Positions 12,401 through 27,400 of a DNA stretch of 64,000 bases are shown here, in pieces (position 1 is the first letter of the stretch; each line of letters opens with the position of its first letter). A program made the translations under genes and the position numbers. The DNA is from Pisaster brevispinus (lineage: Eukaryota > Echinodermata > Asteroidea > Forcipulatida > Asteriidae), in NCBI GenBank assembly GCA_023634235.1, contig JAMKCF010000012.1, positions 2,029,001-2,093,000 on the forward strand, read 5' to 3'. The notes beneath the pieces are model-generated. The model was given only the letters and a program-made list of their open reading frames with translations, was not told where the DNA came from and did not search any database.

Positions 12401-15400
12401 AAATCCTCCGACTGCGCCTGCCCTGTGGCCATGCCTGGGTGCACCGAGCCGTGGAGGGGTAGTTCCCCCGGCTGTGTGTGCCCCGAAGAGGGCCCTGGGG
12501 TGGCCGTGGTGAGCTCTGTAACGGAGCCACGCTTGGCCGCCCGCCCTTTTTTGGGTATCGCCCCGGTACCGGGCAGGTTCTTAGCCTTGCCGGGGCGTTT
12601 CCCTTTCGGTCGGGTGGATCCACGTACGCTAACCGGGGACGGTGGAGCCGTAAGGTCCCTCGCCCGGCTAGTGGGTCCGTCGGCCCCCGCAGCCGTCAGC
12701 GGCTGAAGGGGTTGACTGGGGGATTGCTGCCGCGGCGACGTAGTGTCACCGGTGCAATCCCCCGAAAGCTCAGGCTGTCCCGGAGGGATGTAGGTCCCTC
12801 CAGATCCGACAGGCCCTGCTCTCCCCAACTTTCTACTCATTTCTATCGAAACTCGACCCAACACAAAATACACAACTCTACAATATTATGTTGGTAATAT
12901 ATCTTTAATAAAGACTTTCTCAAAGCTGGAATAACGATGTGAATCCTGAAAAATATCAGAGCTTTATTTTCAACACGTTACCTCCGCCTGTGCTAAGAGA
13001 AAAAGAGGACGCTAACCTAGTGCGCATGTCACAGGGCGTCAGGGACAGGACACTTGAGGGCGCCATTGGGTGTAAAACTCTTAGCTATCTGCCTGCCGGC
13101 ATAGGGAACAATGCATACATGTACGTAGTATTCGCTCTACAGGTAAGTAGAGTGAAGTAGACCCACAACATTTTTTAAACCCACAATTTAATGAGTTGAA
13201 TTTAACTTCAGACTGGGGAGACAGGGGTTTCTGCCTCATATGCCTTCGTTTTCATCCACATTTTTATTTTTCTTACTTCAAGTAATACCCACAAGGGAAA
13301 CTGACTGGGTAAATATTAAATAATTTGGGAACTTGAACCTGCGACCTCCGAATGCACGTGCCGGCGCTCTACCATCTCAGCTATTTAGCCCTAATGTTTC
13401 AGTCTCCCTATTTTGTCAATATCATTGTTCGGGGTGCCAGTCAGAAGCCATGGCTGCCATGTGGCCTGGGTTCACATCCAAATTTAAGATACAACCTGTT
13501 AACATTTTAACAAAGTTTCATCAGTACCTAACCCTTAACAGTGTCGTGGCAAAGAGGTATAGCACACTGAATTCAAGTTCTGGTGGCCAAGTCATTAACT
13601 ATAATTGCTCCTTGGCGTTTATATCCTAACTTATAAACTCCGCCAAGTAACGAAAAAGTAGGAGAAATATTGCACAAACATCAAAAGACAACATAGTGCG
13701 AAAGGGAAACGCTGAACAGGCACGCAAGCCCACTCAATGGGGAAAGTAACTAGCTTACTTTCTCCAACTGTCGGTGAAAATGCGCCCTCCTGTTTTCAGA
13801 AAGCGGATTGCTTTTTGGGGGGTTTTAAAACTAAAAAGATCAGGGCTGTTACTCTAATGAGATGAAACCTCTCACAGCAAGCTAGTATAAAAGGGGTGGA
13901 TTACTTACTGCACTGTTGGGTTCAATCAATCGGTGTTGTAATTTCTTGGCTTCATCCAATCTGCCCGTCTTGAAGAGGTCGTGGAGCTGGCACATCTCTC
14001 CACCAAGAACGTTTGCAAGAGCTGAAACTGTACCAACAGCACCTGGTGGTAGGGAGAATTGAAGTGGGGTAACATGACTAGCAAATAACATGCTTCTACA
14101 GGGCGTGAATTTGGGGAGGGGGGAGTTTCACAAGTCTACAGGGTTTGTAGCTCAAAATGTTTACTGGACCAGAATATGTTTCACAAGACGAGAATTTAAA
14201 TGAGTTGAACAAGCTGTGGCATGTCAGGGCCGATTGGTTGGAAGCACCAGACTCGAGCTATGGTGTTTCTGATCAGCAGAATGTGGGTTTGAGTTCCGGC
14301 CATGGCACTTGTGTCCTTAACATGCTTGAGTAAGATACTTTACCATGATTGCTTTGCCCTTTGGATGGGACATGAAGCCGTAGGTCCCGTGTACTAGGTT
14401 TGGTAGTGCAAGTTGAAGAACCCAGAACAACATTCATGGTAGAGTAGTAGGGGTTAACCCCGGTGTTTCTGGTTCACATCAAGCACCCTTGTTTACAGGT
14501 TTCCTCAAGCTTGCGAGCTTCAGTTCACTTATGAGGCATCCTTGGTTTCATTACCAGAAATTTGTAATATTAATAATATACAATGCTAAATCTTACATTT
14601 TGAATTTGTTACTGTTGGATGCGTGTATCACCGTGAGGTCCCTATGCATTGTCAGTATTTTCCTACAAGGTATGTGGAGCTACATGTTGTAGTATGAGAC
14701 CTATTCCTTTACATAGCACCATGTAACGGTTTACAAGTTGCTGTGGCGCAGTATGCAGCCAATAAAACCAGAAAAATGTTAAACCTTGGTCTACAATTTC
14801 ATAAAGTTTCAACACTTCAGGAGCTTTACTTTTTTAGTTACAGTAATTATGCATTGCAACTTTGCATCGAAACTGACGATTTTCGCTGCCAAGGAGTAGC
14901 ACCGAGGTACAATTGACCATTGCAACACACGGCGCACACCAACCTCAAAATGTGAAAGCGCGCGCCTGTAACCTAAATTTTTACCAACTGACAAACACGC
15001 ACAGATTCAGGATCCAGGCAACACACTTTTTGAAAAAAACAAACAAACAAACAAACTTTACACCTACGGAAAAAAACACTTTTCAGCATGTGCTGCCAAC
15101 ATATTGGAGTTACGTTTGTCCCAATAAGGCGCCGCGTTTGAGGGTTTTAAACAAAAAATTTTCATTAAACTTGCCAAATTCGCCTTCTGGTTCAAACTTG
15201 ACTTTCAACTCAAAAACTATTCACAAACCCTACTTTGCACACTATTTGAAAACCCAATCTTCTTCCACCATCTTTTTCATTATCAATGCACTATGCAATG
15301 GGGGAAAAAAATGTCTTCATGACCTCATCAAGGTCATAGGCCTACTTTCATTGAAATCCCGAGACCTAGTGTTTGTAATTTTACAAACACTACTTTCTAG

Positions 15401-18400
15401 TTCACATTATTAGTGCATACAGTGTTCTGTGTATTTTGTGCTTTTTTGATACTGTCAAAAGGACACAAGAATTACCCCAGGTGGGACAATAAAGTTTTAT
15501 CGATCTATCTATCAATCTTTTCCAGCAACCACACCCCCTCACACACACTTTCTACATCTCTCAGTGGATCTCCATGCAGTGTCAGTACAACTAAGCTGTT
15601 TACTAAAAATTCACTGTAATAAACAAGTGCTGAAAACTCCCAGAGCTCTCGCATTATCTTTATAACCAGGCAACTGTTAAAACCTTGTGTGCTGTTACAT
15701 TTGCACAAACATTAAAACAACTTCATTTGGACAAGATTTGACGTAAGGTTCCATCTTTCATCCTTTTTAAATATTCGCGCAGTGTGCCATTTTGTGAGGG
15801 TGCGAACTTTGTTGCCTTGCATGATTTTAAAATTTGCGCAGGATAGCTCGATGCGAAAACTTTGAACACCGCGCGATCTTTGTCGTTTGTCGTTAAATAC
15901 ATTGTATATGCTACTAAAGGGAATATACGTTAAAAGGGTTCAAAGTTCAAAGCAGTAATCTGTCTGAAGTGATACTTTCGTTAAAAAGCTTGGGAAGAAT
16001 GTTGAGAAATAGGTCTGCTCATGAACTGAAACTTATAGTGTAAGTTAAATCACGGGGCAATCATGATGGCAGATTCCCGTGTCCAATAACTTGTTGATAA
16101 ACTTTCTGTTAAAATAGAAAAACAAATTTGAAAGTTAGTTTGCAAGACAAATGCATCCTGTATTTGTTTGTTTGTTTGCTTTTTTTTCTTCTTTTTTTCC
16201 TAGACTGGCGATGACAACAGCCGTGCCAACAATAAATAGAAGCCGCCTCTATGTCAATTTCGTGCCTCAGCCGCGCAAATTTTATTTGTGTGCGCAAACT
16301 TTAGTTCAAAAATTTCGTGCGCACAAATTTTAAAGTTTGCTTGTGCGAATTTTAAAAAAAGGCCATCTTCAAAGATTGCGCCCAACAACTGTAAACTGCC
16401 TTATTTCAAATACTATATGTAATACCAAGAGCTTAAAACTCAAAGAGTTCTCTCTGTTTGTTGAAACCTCAGGGGCTGTTATACTCACACATACATCAAA
16501 ACAACATTCTTGTGACAAAATAAGACAAAATACTCAGTCATCCAGCCAGTGTCAGTACAACTCTAATAAGCTGTTTACTGAAAACTGCCATATGAAATAG
16601 AACAACAAGAGATAAAAACTCTGAAGGTTAGTTCTCTCTTGTTATCTTAATAAGCCGGGACATTGCTGAATCTTTATGTGGTGCTAGGCTACGTCACATA
16701 GGGCAATTTTTTTCAGGTAATTGGAAGGAAACCAAGTTACACTTCAAAAGAAAATAATGAGAAAACTAAAAGGTGAAAGACAAACAACAAAACAACTTCC
16801 CTGGGAAGATCTTGCCATAATTACTTGACTTTTCAAGGAGAATGATCTGTCGGCTACCAGCCCTGCCATGATGTTTGAGTAAAACATTAATTAAAATCTG
16901 ATTCTCATTGTACACAAGCAAATCCTAGCTACCCTGGGGTAAAAGTCTATTAAAGTATGGAAAAGAGTTGTTCTCAATACGCAATTACCCCATCTCGTTT
17001 CCAATTTATAAGGCCGGGTTCATACTTCAAACCAATTGCAAAAGGGAAGTAACTGTTCTGTCACCATTCCTTTTTATATCATACCACACTTATAGATCCT
17101 TGTCATGTGTCATCATTACGGGAAAGCTCCATTAAAGAATTTCTGAGTTTGGCCACAAAAACTTGGCAAGTATACATCTTTTTCACTGAGTGGGTGTGTT
17201 TACAATGATTTACTTGGGTCATTAAACTTAATGGATGAGCAGTTAATCTGCCAGGGGCAATCAGCAGCCCTACTGGTTCGTGCATGATCCAAATAAGTCC
17301 ACTGGTTGGCAAAAGGAATTACATGGAATAACAGGTGTGAGTTGCCAGATGAAAAGGATGTTTTCTTTTAGCCTTTTTTATCAATGGAGCTTTCCCATAA
17401 TGATTACTTTATTTTGTCATGTATACTGCTCCAACACTCAAAAACTTAATGTAGAAGTCCTATATTGATAATATAGGATGCTTAGGTCGCTTTGCAGCTT
17501 TGCTTCGGGCCTACTAATTGACTTTACATAGAATACCAGTATGCATTGATTGCATAACGCAATGTTAGTGCCTAAATAAGCTTGTACAATAGCTGCTTCG
17601 CTTATAACTGCGCAGCAAGATACCAACCCGGCGGTTTCGACCAGTAGAGCAATGTTCAACTATTCTAGTACAGTTACTACCTACCACCTGAGGGCGTACT
17701 TTGAGTAGTTGCGCTTTGGATAGATGAACTGGCTGTCAAATTCACAGGAGCGCTTTAGACTAGCATTGTGAAGGGGGAACGAGACAGTGAGGAACTTACT
17801 GCTTTGATCAACCAGCATGATTCATCACACAAGTAAAGATAGTCAAAAATACGATTGCATTTCTTTGTTGCATAAGCCTCACCTGGGCCCAATTTCATAA
17901 AGCTGTTAGGCAGAAAATTCTGCTTAGCAAATTTCTTGACTTATCAAGAAATGAGCGGGGTACCAGTGCTAACAATGTAAACTTTATGGAATGTTGGCAG
18001 GTAACCTAATTCTGCTAAGCCAGATTTGTCTGTGCTTAGCAAGTTTTTTGTGCTTACAGGCTTTATGAAATTAAGCCCAGTATACAGCAATTTATTTGCA
18101 ATCACATCACGAATTTGCCTTTTTTGGAAAGTTGCTTTGCATACACTCACATGTGAAGTATTAATGAAAAACTTTGGTGGAGCATCACAGGCCTAAAAAA
18201 TAAAATACCAGAATCCAATAACTTGAGCGAGTAAATTTTTATAAATTTAGTCCAGCTGGCTAGCTTTTTTTTTCTTTTTTTCGAATACATATTTTATTCT
18301 ATTTATCACACGCACCGGTTCTTGACATTCCATTGTTGGAACACGCGTCATCTGTTATTTTGCCACATGCTTATTACCTCACTGTGTTTACTACAGGCAC

Positions 18401-21400
18401 CTGTCAAACAGCATTAACTATGTTTTCAAAACAGTCATTCCCCGACAACACTAATCCACAGACGGGACAAGGAACCACTTGTGTAACACAAGAAAAGAAG
18501 GCATGCCTTTTTTCATCCTTGTTTGTACAACAAAAGGATGAAGGTTTGGAATTGTGGATTACACAATCCCCAGAAGGAGGGAGATTTCCAGCATTTATTC
18601 CAGTACCATCACTCCCTCTTTGTACGGGGCAAAGGAAGCGCAGCATAGAGACCGCATGCCCTGTGCAGGCTACACAATTGAATGCCTGCTAGCGTTTATT
18701 ATTGATGTTTCTGGTGATGAAACCAAGGATGCCTCATAAGTGAACTTAATCACTGTAGCTCACAAGCTTGAGGAATCCTACACTTTTTGAGGCTTTGCAT
18801 GGTGAGGTATCAATGTATATTCGGTTGGCGGTAACACCATGTGTACATCTACTAGCTATGTAGATTTGTTCTTAGAGAACTAGGTCTTGCTTTTTATTCT
18901 ACTGCCGCGGAGTAGATTTTTGGAAATCGGGAGACTACTTAGTTCTGTCCAGCTTATTAGCTACTACCTGGGCGGAGGGTAGGAAATCGGCCGGGACTAC
19001 TACTTTTTTAGCTTATAGTGGATCGGATCGAGGGGACTTCTCATTATTAACTTCACTGCCTTGGAGTGAGTTCTTAATTGGTCTCAACGTTTCGACTAGC
19101 TTGCTCTAGTCATCGTCAGGAGACTGAAGAGTGTGAGACATGTTTGTCCATTTATAGGGGTTCAGAGGTTTCTGTGTAGAGTCAGTCACTGCTCTGATTG
19201 GTTCTTCTGAAAGGAGAACTGTGGTTGGAGGGAACAGGGCTTTTGTGTGGGTTGCCCATTGTGTGTGAGTGCCCTGCGTAGTGGGGTGTGTCAGTAGACT
19301 GGAATCCTGTAAAAAAAAGGTGCTTGCTTGTACTATGTGAAGCAGAAAAACCAGGGTTAACCACAACTGGTCCACGATTAAAACATCTGGCCACCAATCC
19401 CAGTTCACGGGACCTTCCGCTTTATCATGTTTATGTCCCATCTGAAGGACAAAGCAACATAGTTCATATCTTGCTCAAGGACACAAGTGCCATGGCTAGG
19501 ACTCGAACCCACAACCTGCTGATCTGTTGCTCTTAACCGCTTGGCCTTGACACACCACATTCCATTGTGGAATCAGGTTTTTTTTTTATAAGTTGAGCTT
19601 TGAATCATGGCAACAGGATCCTGGACAATCATGTTTCTGCCACCTTCATCGAAGAAATTCTTCTAACGATGCTCGTTTTTTGGAAAACTAAAGGGTGGGA
19701 ATGAAAATGTTACCTTACCAACTGACAAAGATCCAAGGAAGAATCCCGCTGAACCAGCAAGCACCTGGAAATGATTCTCTTGTGTTTTATGAACTATGAC
19801 CCCAATCTTGGCAACCTGGAAAGACACAGAAGGACATCCCATCGTAACATGGAACTAGGGTAAAGATTGAGGGGGCACAAGGGGGGGGGGTGCTTCATTT
19901 TTGTCCTAGGAGGGGCACCTCCGGCCCCAAAAAGTGTAGCTTCTGTTTGCATTTGTCTTTAAAACGAACCCCTTATCAGTACACTTGTTAATGTTATTTC
20001 ATTTACAAAATGTTATAAGATAATCTGACCTAAGTGTAAAAGGAAACACATTGTCTACATGAACGTGGATAACTAGTTTTAAAAACATTGAAATTATCAC
20101 ATTAAAGCTCATAGCATTATACTCGTGTAATTTGTAATCTCAAAAGTCCAGATTTCAAATGGGGGCACCTTGGGGGAGGGGGGGGGGCATGGACACCAAT
20201 TTGGGTTAGTTATGCCATTGCAAACAACATTATGTGATAAAGGGTAGGGTTAAACTTAAGTAATGACCCCAGGAAAACCTCCTTGGTATTAAGATGGTAA
20301 TGGTAGTAAGCATCCAGCAAAATGGCTTTGTCTGAAGTGCCGCCCCCCCCCTTGATTATAATTTAATAAAAGAATATCAAAACCTCCAATAATTGCTTAA
20401 AGATGATTTTTGGAGATTAAGATTTCCATGGTGTCCGTTTGTGTATGCTGCGGTCAGGGATGCGGCTAATCCCTCCTGTCAACTCACTAAATGTGGATGG
20501 ATTCAACGTTCCTAGTAAAAAATAAAATACTGTGACTGTTTTTTGCTGTTTTCTTAACAAGTAAACCTGGTTGGATTCAACGTTCTTGATGAAAAAAAAC
20601 ATGTCAGTTTTTTTGCTGTTTTCTCAACAAGCAAACAGCGGATGCCAGTTTGGCATTCATACATTTATAGTGAAGTACCCAAGGTAGAACTAAATAATCA
20701 AGGTAGACAAAGCCATGAATGTATGATTTCATTCTGTAAGCGAGACTTATTATGTCCTCCGTACATGAAGGACATGTACATGTAGGCACGTCTATTTTAT
20801 GTTTAGATGTATATTTAAACTCTCAGATCTTGGATCTGCAGCCGATTTCACGAAAGTAATGCGTAACTACACTGTAGCACCATGTCGTAAAGTTACGCCA
20901 TGTTAATGTTGCACAGCTGCGCCACTTTTTCATAATTTAAATAAATAACAAACACTGTGGACGAGGCTAATATCAACCTTTTCAACGACTGTTGCCTGAA
21001 TCCACTGGAAAAATGCAATGGAGCGGCTATTTTAAATCCGATTTTTTTTACACGAAAACAACAAGTTTATACAGTGAAGTAGCAACGGTGTCGGAATAAG
21101 ATGGCTCAACTTGGACCACTGACTACGTTTATATGATTTATTTTGACACATAAGTCCATTAAAACTTATAGAAATGACTAGTTAAATAGTTCAATGATTA
21201 ATAGTATCAAACACTCACTGCTTTTCACATTATTTTTAGCAGACGAATGTATTCAAATTTACAAACAATGATGATGAAAGGACGAACTTGACTGAGTTGG
21301 TGCTATCGTGTGATGATACATGTACACATGTATACATGTACAGTAGACAGTCATAAGTGTGGACATGCCAGATTGTTTGTATCAAACCTCAACAATTTTT

Positions 21401-24400
21401 CATAACCTCGTGTTTCCCTGGCCTTCGTTGACTTTAGGCCGATAATTTTGTTTGAAGTAAATGCAATGACACCATGTATACAGGCATAAAAATACATATT
21501 TTGGGATTAATGAGAACTTAAGACAATTGTCAATAGTACAAAATACAGAACATGGCAAGTGGTAAAATAAAACGCAACTAGACATGATTGCATTTGTGCA
21601 CAAATGCCGAGCTGTTTCGCCATAACTTTTTCAAATTACTCAATTGAATATGAGAGTTTTTTTGTATTCAAAGTTATGACGTATCAAGCCTGTTTAAAAA
21701 AGAATCTGGATTATACCACGTTTTATTAGCAATTTATGACAAAAAGGTGCAAAAAATGAAAAAAAAAAATAAAAAATCATGTGATGACGTCATCATGACG
21801 TCATTTCAAAATTTACAAGAACTTGCCAATATCTAAAAACCTACCAAGTTTCAACATGATCGCACTTATACTTCGGGAGATAAATGCCTAAAAAAAGGCA
21901 CATTTAATGCCGCGTCACGTGACCCCCCATGACGTCATTCATCTGAAACTTCACACATATGATGCCTGCCTAAGAATCAACATGTGTGTAAATTTTGAAG
22001 TGATTACACAAAACTTCACCACACAAAAAGTCCATTTTGATCAGTTTTCAACCTGCCGCTAGAGGGCGCTCTTGTGTGTAGTGACGTCATCGGTATTGTT
22101 TTTTAATTGCCCACCCTTGCCAAACAATAACATCGTTGAAAGCAACTTCATAAGTATTTCCACTTTTGAATTACAAGGCACTTCCTGTTTCGACCGGAAG
22201 TAGAGGTCATGTATAGTCACGCACACTGAATAAAATGAAGACCTAGTTTATCCCCACCCAATCCCGCAAACAGAAACCTACGGTCTTTTATGGTTGATTT
22301 GATATAGATTTTTAAAGATTAAAAAAAAGGAAACTTTAAGATGACGTCACGTGACAGGTGATGACGTCATCATGACATCACTGTTTTAGGATCATTATTG
22401 CACCAATACCTTTCATCACTGAAAGTTTCATTGCAATCGCTCATTGGGAACATTGCAAAATAACGCATACAAATTTTTTTTGGCTGAAACATACAAATAA
22501 AAAAAATAATAGAAAAAACGTGAACGAAAAGAAGAGCTATTTCGCTGCGCTTTGCTGCGAAACAGCTAATAAAAACTTTAACGAAAACAAGAGCTGTTTC
22601 GCTGCGCTCGCTACAAAACAGCTAATTATAAAATAGTACTACTACCCTAGTAACTACTACTAGTACAAGTAATACTACTATACTAGCAGGACTGGTAGCT
22701 ATGTAGCTCAAAATGGTACATTTCGGCAGCAAAATATTATCAATATATATGTATATGTTATTGGGGTGGGGGGGTTAAGACACCAAAACCTGTCAACTTC
22801 ATTAAACAAAATGAAAACCATTTTCTTCAAATATTTTGTTTGATTCTTTTGAAATGCTTTAAAGGCAAACTTTGTGATTCCCATTACATTTCATTTTCAC
22901 ACAGCTAACTTTAGCTGAAATCATCATGTAGTTTTAAAACAACTCAACTGTTTCTTTCTTTCTTTTTTTTTGGGGGGGGGGGGGGTGCTGATTTATTCAT
23001 TAAATTTTCTATTTTTAGTATCTATTTTTGTAGTTGAAAGTATTGATTTTATGTAGCTACTGACTGGAAAAATAAAATAATGTTCATAAGTGAAATGGAA
23101 AATTCATAAAAAACAATGATTTTTTTTTACTTGTGTGAAAGTATTGATTTTGTTTTGTCATGGGAGGTAAAATCAAGTTTATAAGTGAAATGAACAATTC
23201 AGTATTGATTTCTTGAATGATAAGGGGGGTGGGGGCTGTTTATCAGCACCAATGCATTCTTTATAAACAAATAAATAGTATGCGACGAAAGTGTTTTCTG
23301 AAATTGTATTTATGGTTGCAATTACAACAGACGAACGCCAGTTTTTAATGACCCCAAAATGTTTTGCCAATTTCCTCCAACAAATGTTTAAAAAAAAATT
23401 TAAATAGTACAAATTACTTAAAAATCCAATGCCTGACAAACGTGTGGTTTTTTTTTGAGTCCACTAAAGAAAAGAAAGAATGCAATATCTTTCGGAAAAG
23501 ACTGGCATAATGTCGCTGCCCAAGGATAGCGTAGCCTACCTGGGCAAAACATGTTGTGCCGTTGGCTATTTTTTAACTTGCGCAATAAAATACTGACTTA
23601 CGCCATCAAAATCGAGTGAGTAAGTTGCGCCATTTTTTGTGGCGCAACTTTCAGACATGCGTCACTTTCAGACATGCGTCACTTTCAGACGTGGCGTAAC
23701 TTTTGTGAAATCGATCCTAACTTTGTGGCGCAGCTTGCGCCATAAACGTTGTGCAAGCGGACTTTACGCCATGGCGGTAAGGTTTCATGAAATTGACAAC
23801 AGGTCACCAATACTCAAACACCTACCGGCATGGAGTACGCTTGACCAGTAAAAATAATAACTAGACATGTAGTGTTTGTAGAACTACAAACATTAGGTGT
23901 CCGGGTTTGGTGAAAAGCAGGTAAATATTAAAAGTTAAATCAGTTTACAAGTATTGACATGAAACCCATTTAAATAAAGCTTTAAAATACTTTACGTTTC
24001 CTACATGTATTTGAAAGTCCAGTTTGGACTGCAAGTCAGGTCAAACCAGATCACTAAAAAATATTTCAAACAAGTCTCAAACAATCAGAGCTGTAGTTCT
24101 CTATGCATTTTTAAAGAAAGACTCTGCTTGGGTCAAAACTACAGCCACTAACTATTTGTTTGCCAATTTTAAATAATAAACTTTGATTATTTATAGGGTG
24201 TAAAAATCCATTGCATGGCTTATGAGTTAAACATGTTTAATTTTAATTTAAGGTAATTCAACACCTGATGATATCATCATGACACCATTGAAGCGGTGTC
24301 ACCTACGGGTAAAGAGCTACTGTGCGAGGTTTGAAGGTTGTGTAAGTATGGGAAGTGTGTCTTTATAGTTTGGTTTTAGACCCTTACCCTCATGTGTATT

Positions 24401-27400
24401 AAGCACTGTATACTCAGTACTTTCCCGAGTTTTGAAGGGGAAAAAATACCACAGGTAAATCACTCGGGTGGGATTCAAACCCACGATATTTGCATTGCTA
24501 GAGCAGATGTTTTACCACCAGACCACCGAGCTAGTTTGTCTTTGTTGGCTGACAAAAGTACTCACATCTAGCATTTTTCAGTGGTTTCAAAAGACTAACC
24601 ATGGAGGAAGGTGCCAATCAGGCTTCGTGGACTTTCTGATCAATGAACCTTCTGATCAATGGAGGCGATCAGCAAGCCACCCTGTGCTTTTGCATTATAC
24701 AGTTGCACAGTTTAAATGCGAGTCAATACATACTTGGCCTCTAAGACCCGATTTCGACCAGAAGTTAAAGTCAAATTGGTATCATCTCTGTGCAAAAGTT
24801 TGAGCAGGCTCACAGACCTACAGTCTGATTTAAAAAATGAAATGATAAGTAGGCCCCTAGATCTTGAGATATGATTTTTAAACTTCCGGTTTGAACAGAA
24901 CCGGAAGTCAAGGTCAAGTTGTTTATACTTTTCGATTATGTACTGATGTATAGATTGTAAAAATCAATTGTATGGTTCATGAGTTATGATTTTGTCAATA
25001 TTAAACTTTAGTTTAATGTAATTCGACACCTGATGGCGTCATCATGACATTACTACAGCGGTGTTTTCTACAAGTTTGTGAACATCTAACCATAGTTTGA
25101 AGGTTGTGTGAGCTTGCAAAGATTGTCTTATTTTAGCGGACAATCGCGGGGGAAAGGAAGAAGAAGAAGTACTAAGAAAATAAACACCTTCTTCCATTGG
25201 AAAACCTTAAAGGTTATGGAAACTTTTGAAGTGGCACCAACGCCAAGACCAAGGGCAACAGAGACCATGGCCTCTGTCAATATCTGTGATCTTCATTTAA
25301 ATTCCAAGTCTGCGAATTCAATGAACATTAACTCACTCATGATATTCTACGACCGAAATCACAATTTATGATTCATTTGATTGAACTTTATGGTCAACTC
25401 ACAGAGCTAAGTGGAAGTATTGTATAAAAACTTGTTGTGTTAGTAAACGCTTTCCCGGCCAATTAAAAAGAAAAACTCATTCACTTTAACACCTGGCTCA
25501 TTCTATTATGTTTGAAAATGAATGCTCTGTTGAATCAGCATTCGACAGTCAAAAAGGAGTAATTCAATTTCACCAGTTTAAGCCTCCACTTGTCAAATAA
25601 AATCATTCAATTTCATTTAATTTCGCAAAAGCCAGCTCAGCAAGAGCTTGTTAACCATTCAGTTTCATCAATGAGCAAACATTTCCCATAGTTTGCTTTC
25701 TTGTTCAAATATTTTTTCTATGTTATAATGTGCTTTCTGATTCGTACTTGACAGATATTTTGAGAACTCATTACTACACTACATTGTACTTTAGTCACAG
25801 CCAAATTTAAATGCCGAGATGCCTAGCACATCAGAACATTGAAGGTTAAAGAAACCAACTTCGGATATAAACTAGACGTACAGTGTTTGTAAACAACAAA
25901 CACACAGGTGTTCGTGAGTGATGTCAGATTGTGATTGAATGAACTGGTGACGACATTTTACCATATCAACCCAATGTCTGGTTCAAAAGTTAGATTGTTT
26001 TCCAATTAATTCAACTGCCGGTTTAAACTGGAAGTCGAGGTCAAATTGGGTCACACTTTGTTTAGCGTTTGTGAAGACAATTACGATGATTTATATATTG
26101 TAAAAATCGTGTTTGGTTAAGAAGTTATTATTTTTTCGAATAATAAATATTAACTTTCGGTTTGAATCGGAAGTCAAGGTCAAATGGGTTATAATTCTGT
26201 GTATCGTTTCTTCACTTGTTACACTCCTTCCCAATGATGCATGGAATGTCAAAACCCAATGTGTGGTTCTGAAGTTATGCTTTTTTGAAAACATTAAATG
26301 TCGACATCCGGTTTGAACCGGATGTTAAGGTCAAACGGGTCACATTTTATGCAGCACGTGTTTAATTTACCAAGACCGTTCAGACAACTTATGAATTGTA
26401 ACAATCCGATATGTCTGTCAATGATGACGTCATCAAATTACACGCCGTCCTCTTGTGAAAAATAAAATCGTACATGTTATTTGAAAGGGCAGTGAGTCAA
26501 ATGTTTTTATGTTAAATGTAGCGACATTTTCCGACTTCCCTTTCATCTTGGCTACAGATCTCGATACGAAGCTTGAACATACTCCCAAGTACATATATCA
26601 AATATGCAATTCACTGAATCAAACTTATTTTTAACAAAAATTGATTCTTTATTGATTAATAATTCACAATTAGTTTACACAAGCTATGTTATTCATATTG
26701 ACATTATTAAGCTAATAATTCTTAGAATTTTTCAACAGGAATTCAATTAAAGTTGGATTCTCATTACATGTACACTTGATGATGATGTCCTTAAAATAGG
26801 TCGAGCAGAGTGTAAGCTGTCGGTTGTATTTTATAAATGGCTGGCTTGATTTTTGGACATTGTTTTCCGTACAGAACGGTTTGTTTATTTAAGACCTTTG
26901 ATAGAATGACCTGTAAAAGACACCTGTTTTGTATAAATAGATGCAAAAGAAAAGTGCGGCGTGATGATACAAGTCTAAGCCTCTCGTAAATTTGGACTAT
27001 TACAAAAATTAGTCAAGTACTATTTCTACCTCTGTGGTGCATCATACACTCGGCAAGAAAATAAGGAGAGAAACACAACATGTGTGTAATCTTTCACTGG
27101 AAACCATTCTGATACTGGATGTGCTGTATTCTGAAAAAGAAAAACAGTATTAACGACAACTTAACTAATATCAGGTCTCAAACTATTATCTTATTGACAC
27201 TAATACTATATAAATCATAGCACATTATTTTCAACGCACAACCAAAATACAATAACTTGTGTTTAGAATGTTTCAAAAAAATGTTTGTATTTCAACAGAA
27301 AGTCTCACAGTAGGCCCTACATGTATTACACACAGTCATGTTATCTATGTTTAACATAATGCAATAATTTAAATGGAAAATGGGCTCAGCCAGCAGTTTT

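Larger units (their letters stand above)
6911..13164 (-). mobile_element. DIRS-type tyrosine-recombinase retrotransposon
   Basis: The element is about 6.25 kb, oriented 5' (13164) to 3' (6911), inside HOGA1 intron 6 and in the same orientation as the gene. In its own order it has a left inverted terminal repeat (13164-12997), a gag-like region (12840-10543), an RT/RNase H/tyrosine recombinase ORF (10874-7596), an internal complementary region (7252-7156) and a right inverted terminal repeat (7095-6911). This order is diagnostic of DIRS elements, which integrate by a tyrosine recombinase rather than an integrase. No target duplication is visible, as expected, beyond a shared run of C. The interior is GC-rich against AT-rich flanks. 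The coding parts carry a nonsense codon and probable frameshifts, so this copy is probably not autonomous. Boundaries are good to about 3 bases. Confidence 0.92.

Noticed and set aside
7466..12897. Many plus-strand ORFs of 60-182 codons across the DIRS element
   Set aside because: All are antisense shadows of GC-rich gag and RT frames, with Arg/Pro/Gly-rich low-information sequence.
19081..19125. Calling an active hammerhead ribozyme gene
   Set aside because: There is an extra base between the core and stem II, and stems I and III are not evident, so it is reported only as a possible relic.
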